Positions 1-8,049 are shown, numbered from the stretch's first letter. The stretch: DNA of 32,631 nucleotides from Burkholderiales bacterium (GCA_014860445.1 JACZJT010000044.1:1-32631), one strand, 5' to 3'. Notes: generated by a model not told the origin, from the sequence alone. Translations and numbers: made by a program.

Positions 1-111
1 GTCCTTGGTCGCGCTGTCGGCGCGCGCGAGCACGCGCGCGGCCGCGCGCGCCTGCTCGCCCAGCTCGCGCATGTAGTGCTTGATATCCTTGATTTCAGCC
101 ACTGCGTTCAT
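1..111 (-). CDS. proA: Glutamate-5-semialdehyde dehydrogenase, N-terminal fragment
   Basis: Only the first 37 codons lie in the window; the gene runs off the left edge. The peptide begins MNAVAEIKDIKHYMRELG and continues with an Ala/Arg-rich helix ending ARADSATKD. This matches the family N-terminus, in which a YM-x-x-LG-x-x-ARAA helix is followed by A-(D/T)-x-x-TK. ProA (gamma-glutamyl phosphate reductase) makes glutamate-5-semialdehyde with NADPH in proline synthesis. The catalytic Cys and nucleotide-binding parts are outside the window, so the call rests on the N-terminal pattern only. A TAAAAT sequence 8-13 bases upstream of the ATG could be a -10 box, which would imply a very short leader; no good -35 is visible. 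Confidence 0.8.
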   Translation of the reverse strand, partial: MNAVAEIKDIKHYMRELGEQARAAARVLARADSATKD

Positions 112-189
112 GGCTACGATTTTACCCCGCCGCGCCGGACAAATCCCATTCCCCCGGCGCCATTGTCGCGCTTCCTCGGTGGGCGCAGC

Positions 190-582
190 TTACGCGTGCT
201 CCGGCGCGCCCTGCCACAGCATGTCGTAGCCCAGTTCCTTGGTTTCGGAACACATCGTCGCAAGCACCTCGAATTTGGAGGTGAAGATTTTGTCCGCATG
301 CGATTTTTCGTGCTCCTCGAAGGAGCGCCAGTAGGTCACGATGACGTAATGCTCGTCGGCGGGCGGGGTTTCCCCGAGCGAGCCTTCCGCGGAAACGAAT
401 CCGGAGAACTTGAACACCTGGCCGGCGATGAAACCGCCCTTGTCGCCGCCGTAGGTTTCCTTGACGATGTTGCACATCTCGCCGACGGCCATCTCCACCT
501 CTTCGAAGGTCACGCCGGGTTTGAGCTTGGCCGTGTTGAACAGCATCTTCGCGCCGAAGGGCAGCGTAATCGGATCAAACAT
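190..582 (-). CDS. ABM-like (dimeric alpha-beta barrel) small protein
   Basis: 130 residues, cytoplasmic, no signal peptide. The centre reads as a ferredoxin-like alpha+beta fold of the antibiotic-biosynthesis-monooxygenase/stress-responsive barrel type: a strand at HYVIVTYWRSFEEHEKS (about residues 78-94), a helix, then DKIFTSKFEVL. The 'YVIVTYWRSFEEHEKSH' segment is typical of ABM proteins, where the Trp and His pack in the barrel. A strong AGGAGG lies 5 bases before the ATG, which fixes the start. It is transcribed toward proA with a 78-bp gap and may be cotranscribed. Substrate unknown; membership of the fold is an inference from pattern, not from a search. Confidence 0.7.
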   Translation of the reverse strand: MFDPITLPFGAKMLFNTAKLKPGVTFEEVEMAVGEMCNIVKETYGGDKGGFIAGQVFKFSGFVSAEGSLGETPPADEHYVIVTYWRSFEEHEKSHADKIFTSKFEVLATMCSETKELGYDMLWQGAPEHA

Positions 583-665
583 GGATTCCTCCTGTGGTCA
601 GTGGGCGTGCCGGGGTCTCGGCCCCGTGCGGCAAATCTACACCTGTTCGCCGGCTCTTGTCTTGC

Positions 666-1079
666 TCAGCCCAGGACCGTCACCACCACCGACCGCAGCT
701 GCGCCCCGGTGCGATGCTCCCACAGGAAAATCCCCTGCCAGGTCCCGAGCAGGAGTTCGCCGCCGCTAACCGGCAGGCTGACCGATGTCCCCGCGAGGAT
801 GCTGCGCGCGTGCGCGGCCATGTCGTCATCGCCCTCGGTGTCGTGGTGGTAGGCGGGGTCTGCGTCGGGTGCCCAGCGCCGTGCCAGCGTTTCGAGATCG
901 CGGCGCACCGCCGGGTCGGCGTTTTCGGTGATCATGAGCGAGCAACTCGTGTGCTGCACGAATACCTGCGCGACACCCGCGGCGACACCCGCCGCCCGCA
1001 CAATGCGCTCGACTTCGGCGGTGATTTCCGTGGTGCCGCGGCCGCGGGTGCGAATCTCGAATTTCTGTTGGTGTGTCAT
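666..1079 (-). CDS. YjbQ family protein (UPF0047)
   Basis: 137 residues with family hallmarks: an HTSCSLMITENADP segment (His43, Thr44, Ser45), YHHDTEGDDDMAAH (residues 77-90) and GTWQGIFLWEHR (112-123). YjbQ/YugU proteins form a small trimeric barrel with metal or anion-binding His residues; E. coli YjbQ shows weak thiamine-phosphate synthase activity, and the true role is unsettled. I chose the ATG at 1079 because it overlaps the stop codon of the upstream peroxidase gene (ATGA), implying translational coupling; an in-frame ATG at 1100 would add seven residues. It is the last gene of a four-gene overlapping operon whose other members look exported, which makes its presence there odd. Confidence 0.9.
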   Translation of the reverse strand: MTHQQKFEIRTRGRGTTEITAEVERIVRAAGVAAGVAQVFVQHTSCSLMITENADPAVRRDLETLARRWAPDADPAYHHDTEGDDDMAAHARSILAGTSVSLPVSGGELLLGTWQGIFLWEHRTGAQLRSVVVTVLG

Positions 1080-2296
1080 CGTTGACCCTGTGGTTTGCAT
1101 GGCCCGGTCACTGGGTTCAAATCAGGAAAACCACGGCTGGTCAGTGTGCGCAGAAACGCGACCAAGTCCTCGCTCTCCGCGTCCGAGAGGCGCAGCGGCT
1201 TTAACAGCGCGTCGCCGTCCTGGTGCAGGCGGTCGATGTCCAGCTCGGAATAATGGCGCACCACCTCGCGCAGGGTCGCGAGGCGGCCGTCGTGCATATA
1301 GGGCGCGGTCAACGCCACGTTGCGCAGCGACGGCACCTTGAATTGCCCGTAGTTGCCGTGGTTCTCCGTCAGATGCAGCGTGCGGCTGCCCGAGGTGCGC
1401 GTCGCGTCGTCGGAGTACGCGCCCAGCCGATTGTATTTGTCCGCGCGCACTCGGCGGATGCCGCCATGGCGCCCGGGGTCGACGCGCCCGGGTTCGACCA
1501 TATGCGGCATGCCGATGTTGTGGAACTCGCCGTTGGAAAAATTCGGCCCGAAATGGCATACGCTACATAGTCCTTTGCCGGCAAACAGAGACAGGCCGCG
1601 GCGCGCATCTGCGGGGTAGCGCGCTGCCGCAGCCGCATCGCCGCGCGCGAGCGCTTCGCGAAATTCATCGAACGCACTTTTCCCGGAGACCAGTGTTTCA
1701 AGATATGCGGCGAGCGCCTTGGCGGCATCGACCAGCGCGGTCTCGGCATCCGCCTCGGGCGGCACGGCGCGGCCGAATGCCTGGGCGTAGCGGCAGGCGA
1801 GATTGGCATCGTCGCGCAGCAGGCGCGCGACATGCGCTGGTGATGCGCCCATTTCATCCGGGTGCAGGATAGGGCGCGGCGTGAACGACCACAGACTATC
1901 GGAACCGCCGTCCCAGCCGAACCAGCGGCCCTGCGCCACGTTCCATAGCCCCGGCGTATTGCGGTCCAGCCGCGGCTTTGCCGGGCCGCCGCCTTGCGCG
2001 CGCTCGCGTCCGTCTGTGAGCGTGCGCTCCGGCAGGTGGCAGCTGGCGCAGGACAGGTCCGCGCGCGGCGACAGCCGCGGGTCGAAAAACAGCGCGCGCC
2101 CGAGTGCAATCGCTTCGGCCTTGCCCGAAACTCGGTTGGAGGGATCGCGCGGGACCGGCTGCGGCCAGGGACCGTGCCTCTGGATGTTGCGCAATTCCTC
2201 GGGCGAGGCAGCCAGCGGTGACAACCCGGCGTGTTGCTGCGCCGCCGCGCCGGTTGCAATGAGCGCAGCAGCAATCAGGGCCGCCGTCCTGCGCAT
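1076..2296 (-). CDS. Diheme cytochrome c peroxidase / MauG family protein
   Basis: 406 residues. A signal peptide (hydrophobic residues 5-18, cleavage near AAAQ) sends it to the periplasm. Two c-type heme motifs are present, CASCH (83-87) and CSVCH (244-248), followed by a late YMHDGR (about 333-338) whose Met is the usual distal ligand of the C-terminal high-potential heme; a Tyr at that place would define true MauG. Bacterial CcpA reduces H2O2, whereas MauG relatives oxidise partner proteins. The ATG shares one base with the stop of the upstream YtkA-like gene (TAATG), and the stop overlaps the YjbQ start. Close coupling to a small exported partner suggests a dedicated substrate, but this is inference. 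Confidence 0.92.
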   Translation of the reverse strand: MRRTAALIAAALIATGAAAQQHAGLSPLAASPEELRNIQRHGPWPQPVPRDPSNRVSGKAEAIALGRALFFDPRLSPRADLSCASCHLPERTLTDGRERAQGGGPAKPRLDRNTPGLWNVAQGRWFGWDGGSDSLWSFTPRPILHPDEMGASPAHVARLLRDDANLACRYAQAFGRAVPPEADAETALVDAAKALAAYLETLVSGKSAFDEFREALARGDAAAAARYPADARRGLSLFAGKGLCSVCHFGPNFSNGEFHNIGMPHMVEPGRVDPGRHGGIRRVRADKYNRLGAYSDDATRTSGSRTLHLTENHGNYGQFKVPSLRNVALTAPYMHDGRLATLREVVRHYSELDIDRLHQDGDALLKPLRLSDAESEDLVAFLRTLTSRGFPDLNPVTGPCKPQGQR

Positions 2297-2709
2297 TATT
2301 CGGCCGTGTAATCGACGTGTATGCGCTCACGCCCGGCGGGCGTTTCCACGTCGAATGTGAATTGCCACCGGCCCGGCATATGAAACATCAGGCCGGTCGC
2401 AGCGTAGCTGCCGGGGCCGGTTTGGCGCACACGCGGCTGGTAGTTCATGCCGTGCTTGTGCGCGGGCATGCTCGCATCGACTTTCAGTCCGCTGACGCGC
2501 GTGCCCGCCTGCGGGCAAACTTCGGCCCGCAGCGAAAACAACTCGCCCACCTTGATCACGGGCGGCGTGGTGCGAAATGCCAGCGCCACTTTGGATGTCT
2601 CGCCGCGCAGCACGCCCGGGCCTGCGTCGCAGGCGGCGTAAGCGGCAGGCGACGCCGCGAGGAGTGCGGACAGCGCGAGGCCGGCCGCTGTGCGACGCTT
2701 AGGCTTCAT
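2296..2709 (-). CDS. Exported YtkA/FixH-like domain protein
   Basis: 137 residues. A signal peptide (KPKRR then a hydrophobic stretch, cleavage after AAYA near residue 24) is followed by an immunoglobulin-like beta domain. The tell-tale segment is ASMPAHKHGMNYQP, then GSYAATGLMFHMPGRWQF, the pattern of YtkA-like/FixH domains (MP-x-H-x-HGM ... G-x-Y ... F-M-x-G-x-W). The His/Met-rich loop is a plausible copper or heme-edge contact site. Two Cys (CDAG and VCPQ) could form a disulphide. The start at 2709 is chosen because its ATGA overlaps the amidohydrolase stop; a longer in-frame extension to 2901 lies inside that gene and has no secretion signal at its front. Confidence 0.82.
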   Translation of the reverse strand: MKPKRRTAAGLALSALLAASPAAYAACDAGPGVLRGETSKVALAFRTTPPVIKVGELFSLRAEVCPQAGTRVSGLKVDASMPAHKHGMNYQPRVRQTGPGSYAATGLMFHMPGRWQFTFDVETPAGRERIHVDYTAE

Positions 2710-3521
2710 CGCTTGATCATGTTGCCGAACAGGGCCTCGCCGTTTTTGTAGGCGATCTTTTCGGCGACGGCGGGCGGCAGATCCTTCAGCCAGGCACGCG
2801 ACCAGTTGGCGTGTTCGACCACATAGTGCCAGCGCTCCGGTGCGAAGGTGTCGGTGCCGACCAGGAATCGGTCCGGAAACTCCATGAACGCGGCGCGCCA
2901 TTCGGGATCGACCTTGCCGCCGCTGCCGTGTTCATTGCGATACGCCAGGTCTGCCCACAGGTTCTTGTGCTTGCGCAGCAGCTCGCGCACCTTCGCTGGT
3001 TGTTCGAAACCCGAGTGCGCCCAGAGGATGCGCGCGTTCGGGTCCCGCCTGAACAGGCGCTCGATTGCGTCGGCGTCCGAATGCGCGTGCAGGAACAGTT
3101 TGTACTCGCGCGCGAGTTCCACCATGCGCCGCGGCACCGGCAGATCCGCGCTGTCGCCGTACAGATGGAATTCTCCTATGCCCACGTACTGGTAGCGCTT
3201 GAGCCGGTCTTCGAGGTGGGTAATGACCGTGGGGTCCTGGAACCAGCTGCCGATCTCGCCTCGGCTGCGGTAGGGACGCAGCACCGGGATAATGAGCTCT
3301 GGCGCCTCGGCGTAAAGCATCTGCGTGCCGTCGTCGCTGGAACTCGACACCAGCGCGCGCCGCACGCCGCCTTTTTTCAGCAGCGCAATCACCTCCTTGG
3401 GCGGCACCATTTCCCAGGCGTCGTGGCTGTAGTGCAAATGGGCATCGAAAATAGGCAGCGGATCGGCCGCAAGACCCGGCGTCGCTGCGAGCAGCGCCCC
3501 CACGTATAACCATGCGCGCAT
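2706..3521 (-). CDS. Exported amidohydrolase-family (PF04909-like) TIM-barrel protein
   Basis: 271 residues. An apparent signal peptide (residues 1-19, MRAWLYVGALLAATPGLAA) precedes the amidohydrolase core. Metal ligands expected of the family are visible: FDAHLHY (His28, His30), GIGEFHLYG, a LHAHSD motif, ILWAHSGF and a late FLVGTDTF with the conserved Asp. This resembles amidohydrolase_2 hydrolases/decarboxylases; substrate unknown. The start at 3521 has AAGGAG nine bases upstream and places the signal peptide at the N-terminus; the open frame further upstream lacks such a signal. It is first in the operon, overlapping the YtkA-like gene by ATGA. A periplasmic location for a member of this usually cytosolic family is notable. 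Confidence 0.85.
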   Translation of the reverse strand: MRAWLYVGALLAATPGLAADPLPIFDAHLHYSHDAWEMVPPKEVIALLKKGGVRRALVSSSSDDGTQMLYAEAPELIIPVLRPYRSRGEIGSWFQDPTVITHLEDRLKRYQYVGIGEFHLYGDSADLPVPRRMVELAREYKLFLHAHSDADAIERLFRRDPNARILWAHSGFEQPAKVRELLRKHKNLWADLAYRNEHGSGGKVDPEWRAAFMEFPDRFLVGTDTFAPERWHYVVEHANWSRAWLKDLPPAVAEKIAYKNGEALFGNMIKR

Positions 3522-3696
3522 GCAGGATTCTCCTTGAATTTGAGCGGGTGTTACTCTACACGAATGCGGAAAATGCATGATCGGGAAGCGCGATCCGCGT
3601 CCGGGTCCGGCCAGACAGTTTCTTTCAGCTCGGACCGGGTGCGCGGCGCCGGCCAACCCGCTACACTTCTCTTTCATCCGACTACGAAGACACGCC

Positions 3697-4185
3697 ATGG
3701 CCGAACAATTACACTCGGTTCATTCCAGCCTCGCACTTGCCGCCGCAGCCGCCATCGTCGATCAGGCCATCGCCGCACGCATTCGTGAAGGCATGTTGCC
3801 GCTGGCGGTTGCCGTGCTCGATGCCGGCGGCAATCTCGTCGCGTTCAAGCGCGAAGACGGCAGCGGTGTGCTGCGCCATGACATTGCCGTCGGCAAGGCC
3901 GCGGCAGCGCTCGGCATGGGTATGTCCTCGCGGCGCATACGCGACCGCATGGCCTCGCGGCCCGGTTTCCAGAATGCGCTGGCGGCGGCATCCGGCGGAC
4001 GCTTCATACCGGTGCCCGGCGGGGTGCTCATTCTCGATGCGGCGGGCGCCGCCATCGGCGCGGTCGGCATCAGCGGCGATGCCTCCGACAAGGACGAATA
4101 CTGCGCCATTGTCGCGGTGCAAGCCGCCGGATACGCGAGCGAGCCGGCCGAGCCCAACCCGGATTGGCGCGCCGCCGGGCTTTGA
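3697..4185 (+). CDS. GlcG/HbpS-like (DUF336) protein
   Basis: 162 residues. An N-terminal Ala-rich helix is followed by MLPLAVAVLDAGGNLVAF, then a HDIAVGKAAAALGM helix, GRFIPVPGGVLIL and GAVGISGDASDKDEYCA. This order is diagnostic of the GlcG/HbpS/PduO-C fold, a small alpha+beta protein found beside glycolate oxidase genes or as a heme or cobalamin-binding factor. No glc gene is nearby, so the role is open. The ATG at 3697 begins the conserved helix; a longer frame from 3577 lacks homology-like character. It is divergent from the amidohydrolase operon across a 175-bp gap that must hold both promoters. Confidence 0.88.
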   Translation: MAEQLHSVHSSLALAAAAAIVDQAIAARIREGMLPLAVAVLDAGGNLVAFKREDGSGVLRHDIAVGKAAAALGMGMSSRRIRDRMASRPGFQNALAAASGGRFIPVPGGVLILDAAGAAIGAVGISGDASDKDEYCAIVAVQAAGYASEPAEPNPDWRAAGL

Positions 4186-4192
4186 GCCCGGC
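4174..4192. terminator. GC-rich hairpin over the GlcG-like stop codon
   Basis: Perfect 8-bp inverted repeat GCCGGGCT / AGCCCGGC with a 3-base loop that includes part of the TGA stop. It lies between convergent genes and could limit read-through on both strands. There is no T-tract, so intrinsic termination is doubtful. Confidence 0.35.
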
Positions 4193-4244
4193 GCGCCGCT
4201 GACTCGGGTACGCGGCCTGCGCCACCTTTCCCTCCGGTCCCGCC

Positions 4245-5018
4245 TCAGGATTTTGCCGCGAGCCCGCCGTCGACAGTGATGTAGACGCCGCTGGTGTAGG
4301 ACGAGCGCGGCGAGGCGGCGAAGGCCACGGTCCAGGCGATTTCATCGGCACTCGCGGGCCGGTCGAAGGCCATGCCCTTGAACAACTCCTCGTAACGATT
4401 GGCGTCGCCGAGTTTGGCCGCCGCCATCTGCTTGTAGAGCGACAATAGACGGTCGGTCGCCACCGGGCCGGGGCTCACGCCGAGGACACGGATGCCGTCC
4501 GCGGGTGCGACGCCACCCAGCGTGCGCGTGAACGCCATCAGTCCCGCATTCGCCGTGCTGCCCGCGATATAGGCTGCGTTCAGTTTTTCGCCCGCATTGC
4601 CGAGCACGTTGACGATCACCCCGGCCCGCTTCGCCTTCATGCGCGCATACACCGCACGCGTGAGGTTGACGTAGCCGAACACCTTCAAATCCCAGGCGCG
4701 GCGCCAGGTGTCTTCGTCCACCGTCTGCAAGTCGCCGCCGGGAATCGCGCCGGCGTTGTTGACCAGTATGTCCAGATCGCCCACTTCGGCTGCGAGCGAT
4801 TCCGCCACGCCGCGCTGCGACAGGTCGGCGGCTTTCCACTGCACCTCGACGCCGGTTTTTGTCTTTATGCCCGCGGCCGCGGCCTTGAGCGCGGTTGCGT
4901 CGCGCGAGGCGATGGTCACGATGCAGCCTTCTTCGGCCAGCACCTGCGCGCAGGCCCTGCCGATGCCCTTCGAGCCGCCGGTGACCAGCGCGCGTTTGCC
5001 TTTCAGATTCAGATCCAT
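4245..5018 (-). CDS. SDR-family oxidoreductase lacking the YxxxK lysine
   Basis: 257 residues, classical SDR length. The dinucleotide site TGGSKGIG (13-20) and NNAG (87-90) are intact, as is the C-terminal ITVDGG. The active site is not: after VIVNVLGNAG comes Y150-I-A-G-S154, so the catalytic Lys of YxxxK is Ser, and the usual Ser about 13 residues before Tyr is absent (VLG in place of an ISS-type strand end). A subgroup of proteobacterial SDRs has this Y-I-x-G-(S/T) form, so it is probably a stable family rather than a fresh mutation. Fold and cofactor binding are sure; normal dehydrogenase chemistry is not. AAAGGA precedes the ATG. Convergent with the GlcG-like gene. Confidence 0.88.
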   Translation of the reverse strand: MDLNLKGKRALVTGGSKGIGRACAQVLAEEGCIVTIASRDATALKAAAAGIKTKTGVEVQWKAADLSQRGVAESLAAEVGDLDILVNNAGAIPGGDLQTVDEDTWRRAWDLKVFGYVNLTRAVYARMKAKRAGVIVNVLGNAGEKLNAAYIAGSTANAGLMAFTRTLGGVAPADGIRVLGVSPGPVATDRLLSLYKQMAAAKLGDANRYEELFKGMAFDRPASADEIAWTVAFAASPRSSYTSGVYITVDGGLAAKS

Positions 5019-5104
5019 GATGTTCCTTTGATTGCGCGGTGCGTCGCTACTCGCCGCCAGCCGCGCACTTTACCCCAGCTTGGCCCGGCATGGTGCCGGC
5101 ACGC

Positions 5105-6301
5105 CTAGCCCTTTACGCACAGCAGCTGTTTCAGCGTGTGCAGCACCTCGACCAGATCGGCCTGGTTCGCCATCACCGTATCGATGTCCTTGTAGGCGCC
5201 GGGAATCTCGTCGACCACGCCCTTGTCTTTGCGGCAGATGACGCCCTCGGTCTGGCGCACCAGATCCGCCGCGGAAAACTGCTTGTTCGCCGCGCTGCGG
5301 CTCATCCTGCGCCCGGCGCCGTGCGCGCAGGAATCGAAGCTCTCCGCGCTGCCCTTGCCGCGCACGATGTAGCTTTTCGCGCCCATGCTCCCCGGGATGA
5401 TGCCGAGGTCGCCGGCGCGCGCGCGGATCGCGCCCTTGCGCGTGAGCCATACATCGGCGCCGTAGTGATGCTCCCGCGCGACGTAATTGTGGTGACAGTT
5501 CACCACTTCGCTCGTCACTTCGAATCCCGGCAGGTGGCGCTTCAGCGCCGCGAGCACCAGGTCGACCATTTCGCGTCGGTTTTGCATGGCGTATTCCTGC
5601 GCCCAGCCCACCGCTTCGATGTAGTCGTCGAAATGTTCGCCGTCTTCCTCGAAATAGGCGAGGTCCCGGTCGGGAAGCTGCAGCATCAAGCGCTCCATGT
5701 CGCGCCGCGCGAGCGCGATGAAATAGGTGGCGAGCGCATTGCCGATGCCACGGCTGCCCGAGTGCAGCATCACCCAGATGCGGTTCGATTCGTCCAGGCA
5801 CACTTCGATGAAATGGTTGCCCCCGCCCAGCGTGCCCATCTGATTGACCCATTTTGAATGCCTGCCGACCGACTTCAACAGCTGTGGATGCTTGCGCAGC
5901 ATCGCCTCGAGCCGCCGCGCGAACGGTCGCGCCGCGCTCGTCAACGCGCGGCTGTCCTTGTGCTGTTCGCGCCCGACCGGCACATCGCGGCTGATCTGGT
6001 CGAACAGCTTCTTGAGCGAGCGTTCTTCGAGCTGGTTCCCCGAGAGCGACAGCCGGCAGGCCACCATGCCGCAGCCGATGTCCACGCCCACCGCGGCCGG
6101 GATGATGGCGGCGCGCGTCGCGATCACCGAGCCGATGGTCGCGCCTATGCCCAGGTGTACGTCGGGCATCGCGGCGACGTGGTGGTGGATGATGGGCAGG
6201 CTGGCGAGGTTCTCCAGCTGGCGCTTCGAATTCGCGTCGGCGTCGTCGGTCCAGATCTTGACCGGGACGCGCTGAGCAATGAGTTCTTCCCTGATCGGCA
6301 T
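5105..6301 (-). CDS. rtcB: RtcB family RNA-splicing ligase
   Basis: 398 residues (family about 400). RtcB joins RNA 2',3'-cyclic phosphate or 3'-phosphate ends to 5'-OH ends using GTP and Mn2+. Metal and catalytic residues are all present: MPDVHLG (Asp47, His49), VDIGCGM (Asp74, Cys77), GGGNHFIE (His163), MLHSGSRG (His180), CHHNYV (269-274) and the guanylylated His327 in CAHGAGR; the protein ends in VCVKG-like LLCVKG. I chose the ATG at 6301 because GGAAG sits five bases upstream; an in-frame ATG at 6328 has no ribosome site. No rtcA or sigma-54 activator rtcR adjoins it here, so the usual stress-induced rtcBA arrangement is not visible. Confidence 0.95.
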   Translation of the reverse strand: MPIREELIAQRVPVKIWTDDADANSKRQLENLASLPIIHHHVAAMPDVHLGIGATIGSVIATRAAIIPAAVGVDIGCGMVACRLSLSGNQLEERSLKKLFDQISRDVPVGREQHKDSRALTSAARPFARRLEAMLRKHPQLLKSVGRHSKWVNQMGTLGGGNHFIEVCLDESNRIWVMLHSGSRGIGNALATYFIALARRDMERLMLQLPDRDLAYFEEDGEHFDDYIEAVGWAQEYAMQNRREMVDLVLAALKRHLPGFEVTSEVVNCHHNYVAREHHYGADVWLTRKGAIRARAGDLGIIPGSMGAKSYIVRGKGSAESFDSCAHGAGRRMSRSAANKQFSAADLVRQTEGVICRKDKGVVDEIPGAYKDIDTVMANQADLVEVLHTLKQLLCVKG

Positions 6302-6527
6302 CGCCGCTTCCAGTTGGCCTTCGCGCATGCGGGGAATCGGGGCCGAACCCTGATTCTCGCCGGGCGATCAATATTCGACATGATAGAACGTCCCCTATTC
6401 GAGCGTTGCGGGGATGAGGCCGGACGCGTAACCCGCCCGCCTGCAACAAACTGTTACATCATTGTTACCCGTTTCGGGCGACTGCCGCTGAATTAGTGCC
6501 TAGACTTGCGGCAAGGAGAACAAAATC

Positions 6528-6722
6528 ATGAAAACGATCAAAGCGACTTTTCTCATAGCGATGCTGGCCCTGCTGGGCGGATGCATGGTGGTCCCGGTCA
6601 GCCCCGGCTACTACGAGCCGGCCTACGTCGGGCCATCCGTCGGGATCGGGATTTATGGCGGAGGCTGGGGACATGGTGGTGGCCGCGGTGGCGGCCACGG
6701 TCGAGGTTGGGGGCATCGTTGA
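6528..6722 (+). CDS. Small Gly-rich lipoprotein
   Basis: 64 residues. A lipoprotein signal peptide (MKTIKATFLIAMLALLGGC, lipobox LGGC with Cys19) is followed by a Pro/Tyr segment, YYEPAYVGPSVGIGIYGGG, and a Gly/His/Arg tail. The mature part, about 45 residues, is low-complexity. AAGGAG lies ten bases upstream of the ATG. Such tiny lipoproteins are common in betaproteobacteria and have no known function. The His/Gly/Arg tail could bind metal or anionic surfaces, but nothing here proves it. Confidence 0.8.
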   Translation: MKTIKATFLIAMLALLGGCMVVPVSPGYYEPAYVGPSVGIGIYGGGWGHGGGRGGGHGRGWGHR

Positions 6723-6768
6723 AGCGGCAGCGCTAAGCAGACTAGGGATCAACCCGGCCCGCGTAGCG

Positions 6769-6800
6769 ACTTGCCAAAGTTGATACTCGATGTGGCAAGT
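6769..6800. terminator. Inverted repeat after the small lipoprotein gene
   Basis: Perfect 8-bp arms ACTTGCCA (6769-6776) and TGGCAAGT (6793-6800) with a 16-base spacer, in the 112-bp gap between convergent genes. No T-run follows. It may be a weak terminator or a binding site. Confidence 0.35.
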
Positions 6801-6834
6801 GCCTAAGGCTGCGCGGTAGTAAGCGCGCGGCCCG

Positions 6835-8049
6835 CTATTTCTCCCCCGCCGGCTCCCGCACCGCCAGTGCCACCAGCGCCGCCAGCGCGAGCATCAGCGC
6901 GCCTGCGGTGGCAAACCCTGCGTTGAGCGAGAACTTGGCAAACATCGCGGCTCCCATCGGGCCGACCATGAACGCGATCGCCTGCGCGCTGCTGCCGATG
7001 CCGAAGGCGGTGCCGCGCCGTTCGCGGTTGACGTTGAGCGCAATCATGGTGTTGGTGGCCGGCATCATCGACGCGTTGAGGAAAGAGGCGAGCGTGAAGG
7101 CGACGGTAAACAGCCAGACCGAGCTGCTCAGCGCGAGCATCAGGTGCGCGAGCGCCGTGAGCACGCAGATGACGGCGAGCATGTCGCGCAATCGCCAGCG
7201 GCGGAAATACGGCGTCGACAATATCCATACGCCCAGGGCGCTGGCGATGCCGCCGAGCGTGAATGCGATGCCGGTGGCTTCGGTCACGCCGGTGCCCGCA
7301 ATATCCTTCAGCGCGATCGGCGCCGCGACGGAGCGGAAGGTCGTCAATGCGAACAGTGCAAAGAACAGCAACACCGCCAGCGCGAATTGCAGCGTCGGTT
7401 TGAACGGCGTCAGCGCGATGGCGGCGCCGCTCGCGTCGAGTTCCTTCTTGCGGATTTTGTCCGCCGGCACGAGAAAGATGACCGCGGTCGCCACCGCCGC
7501 GATCAGCAGCCCGGAGGCGAAGATCGCGCCGCGATAGCTGAACGCGATCGCCATGGCCGCGCCGACCGCCGGGCCGATCGCGCTGCCCAGGTACTGCGCG
7601 CCGGAGACCGCGTTCAGTCCGTCCCTGACCTTCGCGTCGGGCACGCTCACGCTCATCAGCGCCACCGCCGCGGGAACGAATCCGGAGAGCAGGCCCTGCA
7701 GCCCGAGCGCGATGCCGACCTGCCAGGGCGCGTTGATGATGCTGAGCACGAAGGCGGTGAGCGCGGCGAAATACACCGCGCGCACGAACATTTTCTTGCG
7801 CCCGAGCCGGTCCGAAAGCAGCCCCCAGAGCGGTCCGCCGATCAAGCGTCCCGCGCCCTGCGCGCTCGCCCCGACCGCCACCCAGAACAGGGCCGCGGCG
7901 TCGTCCTTGGCGCCGACCTGCAGCATGTACAGCGGCAGGAACGGCAGCCACACATTCATCAGCAGCGCGGTGCTGCCGGTGGCGGTGGCGATGGCGACGA
8001 TCGCGCGCTTGTGGATCGCGCGCGCCGCGTCAGTTGTTTTGTCGCTCAT
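6835..8049 (-). CDS. MFS transporter, drug-efflux type
   Basis: 404 residues, about 12 hydrophobic segments in two halves. Loop 2-3 carries MFS motif A, GLLSDRLGRKK (about 76-86). The motif-C-like GAQYLGSAIGPAVGAAM in segment 5 is typical of proton-coupled drug antiporters (DHA families). It sits in the inner membrane and probably exports small molecules; substrate unknown. Its ATG overlaps the stop of the EF-Tu-domain-like gene (ATGA), so it is the third gene of a unit with an XRE regulator, which may control its expression. Confidence 0.88.
   Translation of the reverse strand: MSDKTTDAARAIHKRAIVAIATATGSTALLMNVWLPFLPLYMLQVGAKDDAAALFWVAVGASAQGAGRLIGGPLWGLLSDRLGRKKMFVRAVYFAALTAFVLSIINAPWQVGIALGLQGLLSGFVPAAVALMSVSVPDAKVRDGLNAVSGAQYLGSAIGPAVGAAMAIAFSYRGAIFASGLLIAAVATAVIFLVPADKIRKKELDASGAAIALTPFKPTLQFALAVLLFFALFALTTFRSVAAPIALKDIAGTGVTEATGIAFTLGGIASALGVWILSTPYFRRWRLRDMLAVICVLTALAHLMLALSSSVWLFTVAFTLASFLNASMMPATNTMIALNVNRERRGTAFGIGSSAQAIAFMVGPMGAAMFAKFSLNAGFATAGALMLALAALVALAVREPAGEK

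Noticed and set aside
611-626. CGGGG/CCCCG hairpin upstream of the ABM-like gene
   Set aside because: Only 5 bp with no T-tract; not distinguishable from GC-rich background.
5070-6449. 459-codon minus-strand frame overlapping rtcB
   Set aside because: It is a shifted frame of rtcB with Arg/Gly-rich translation.
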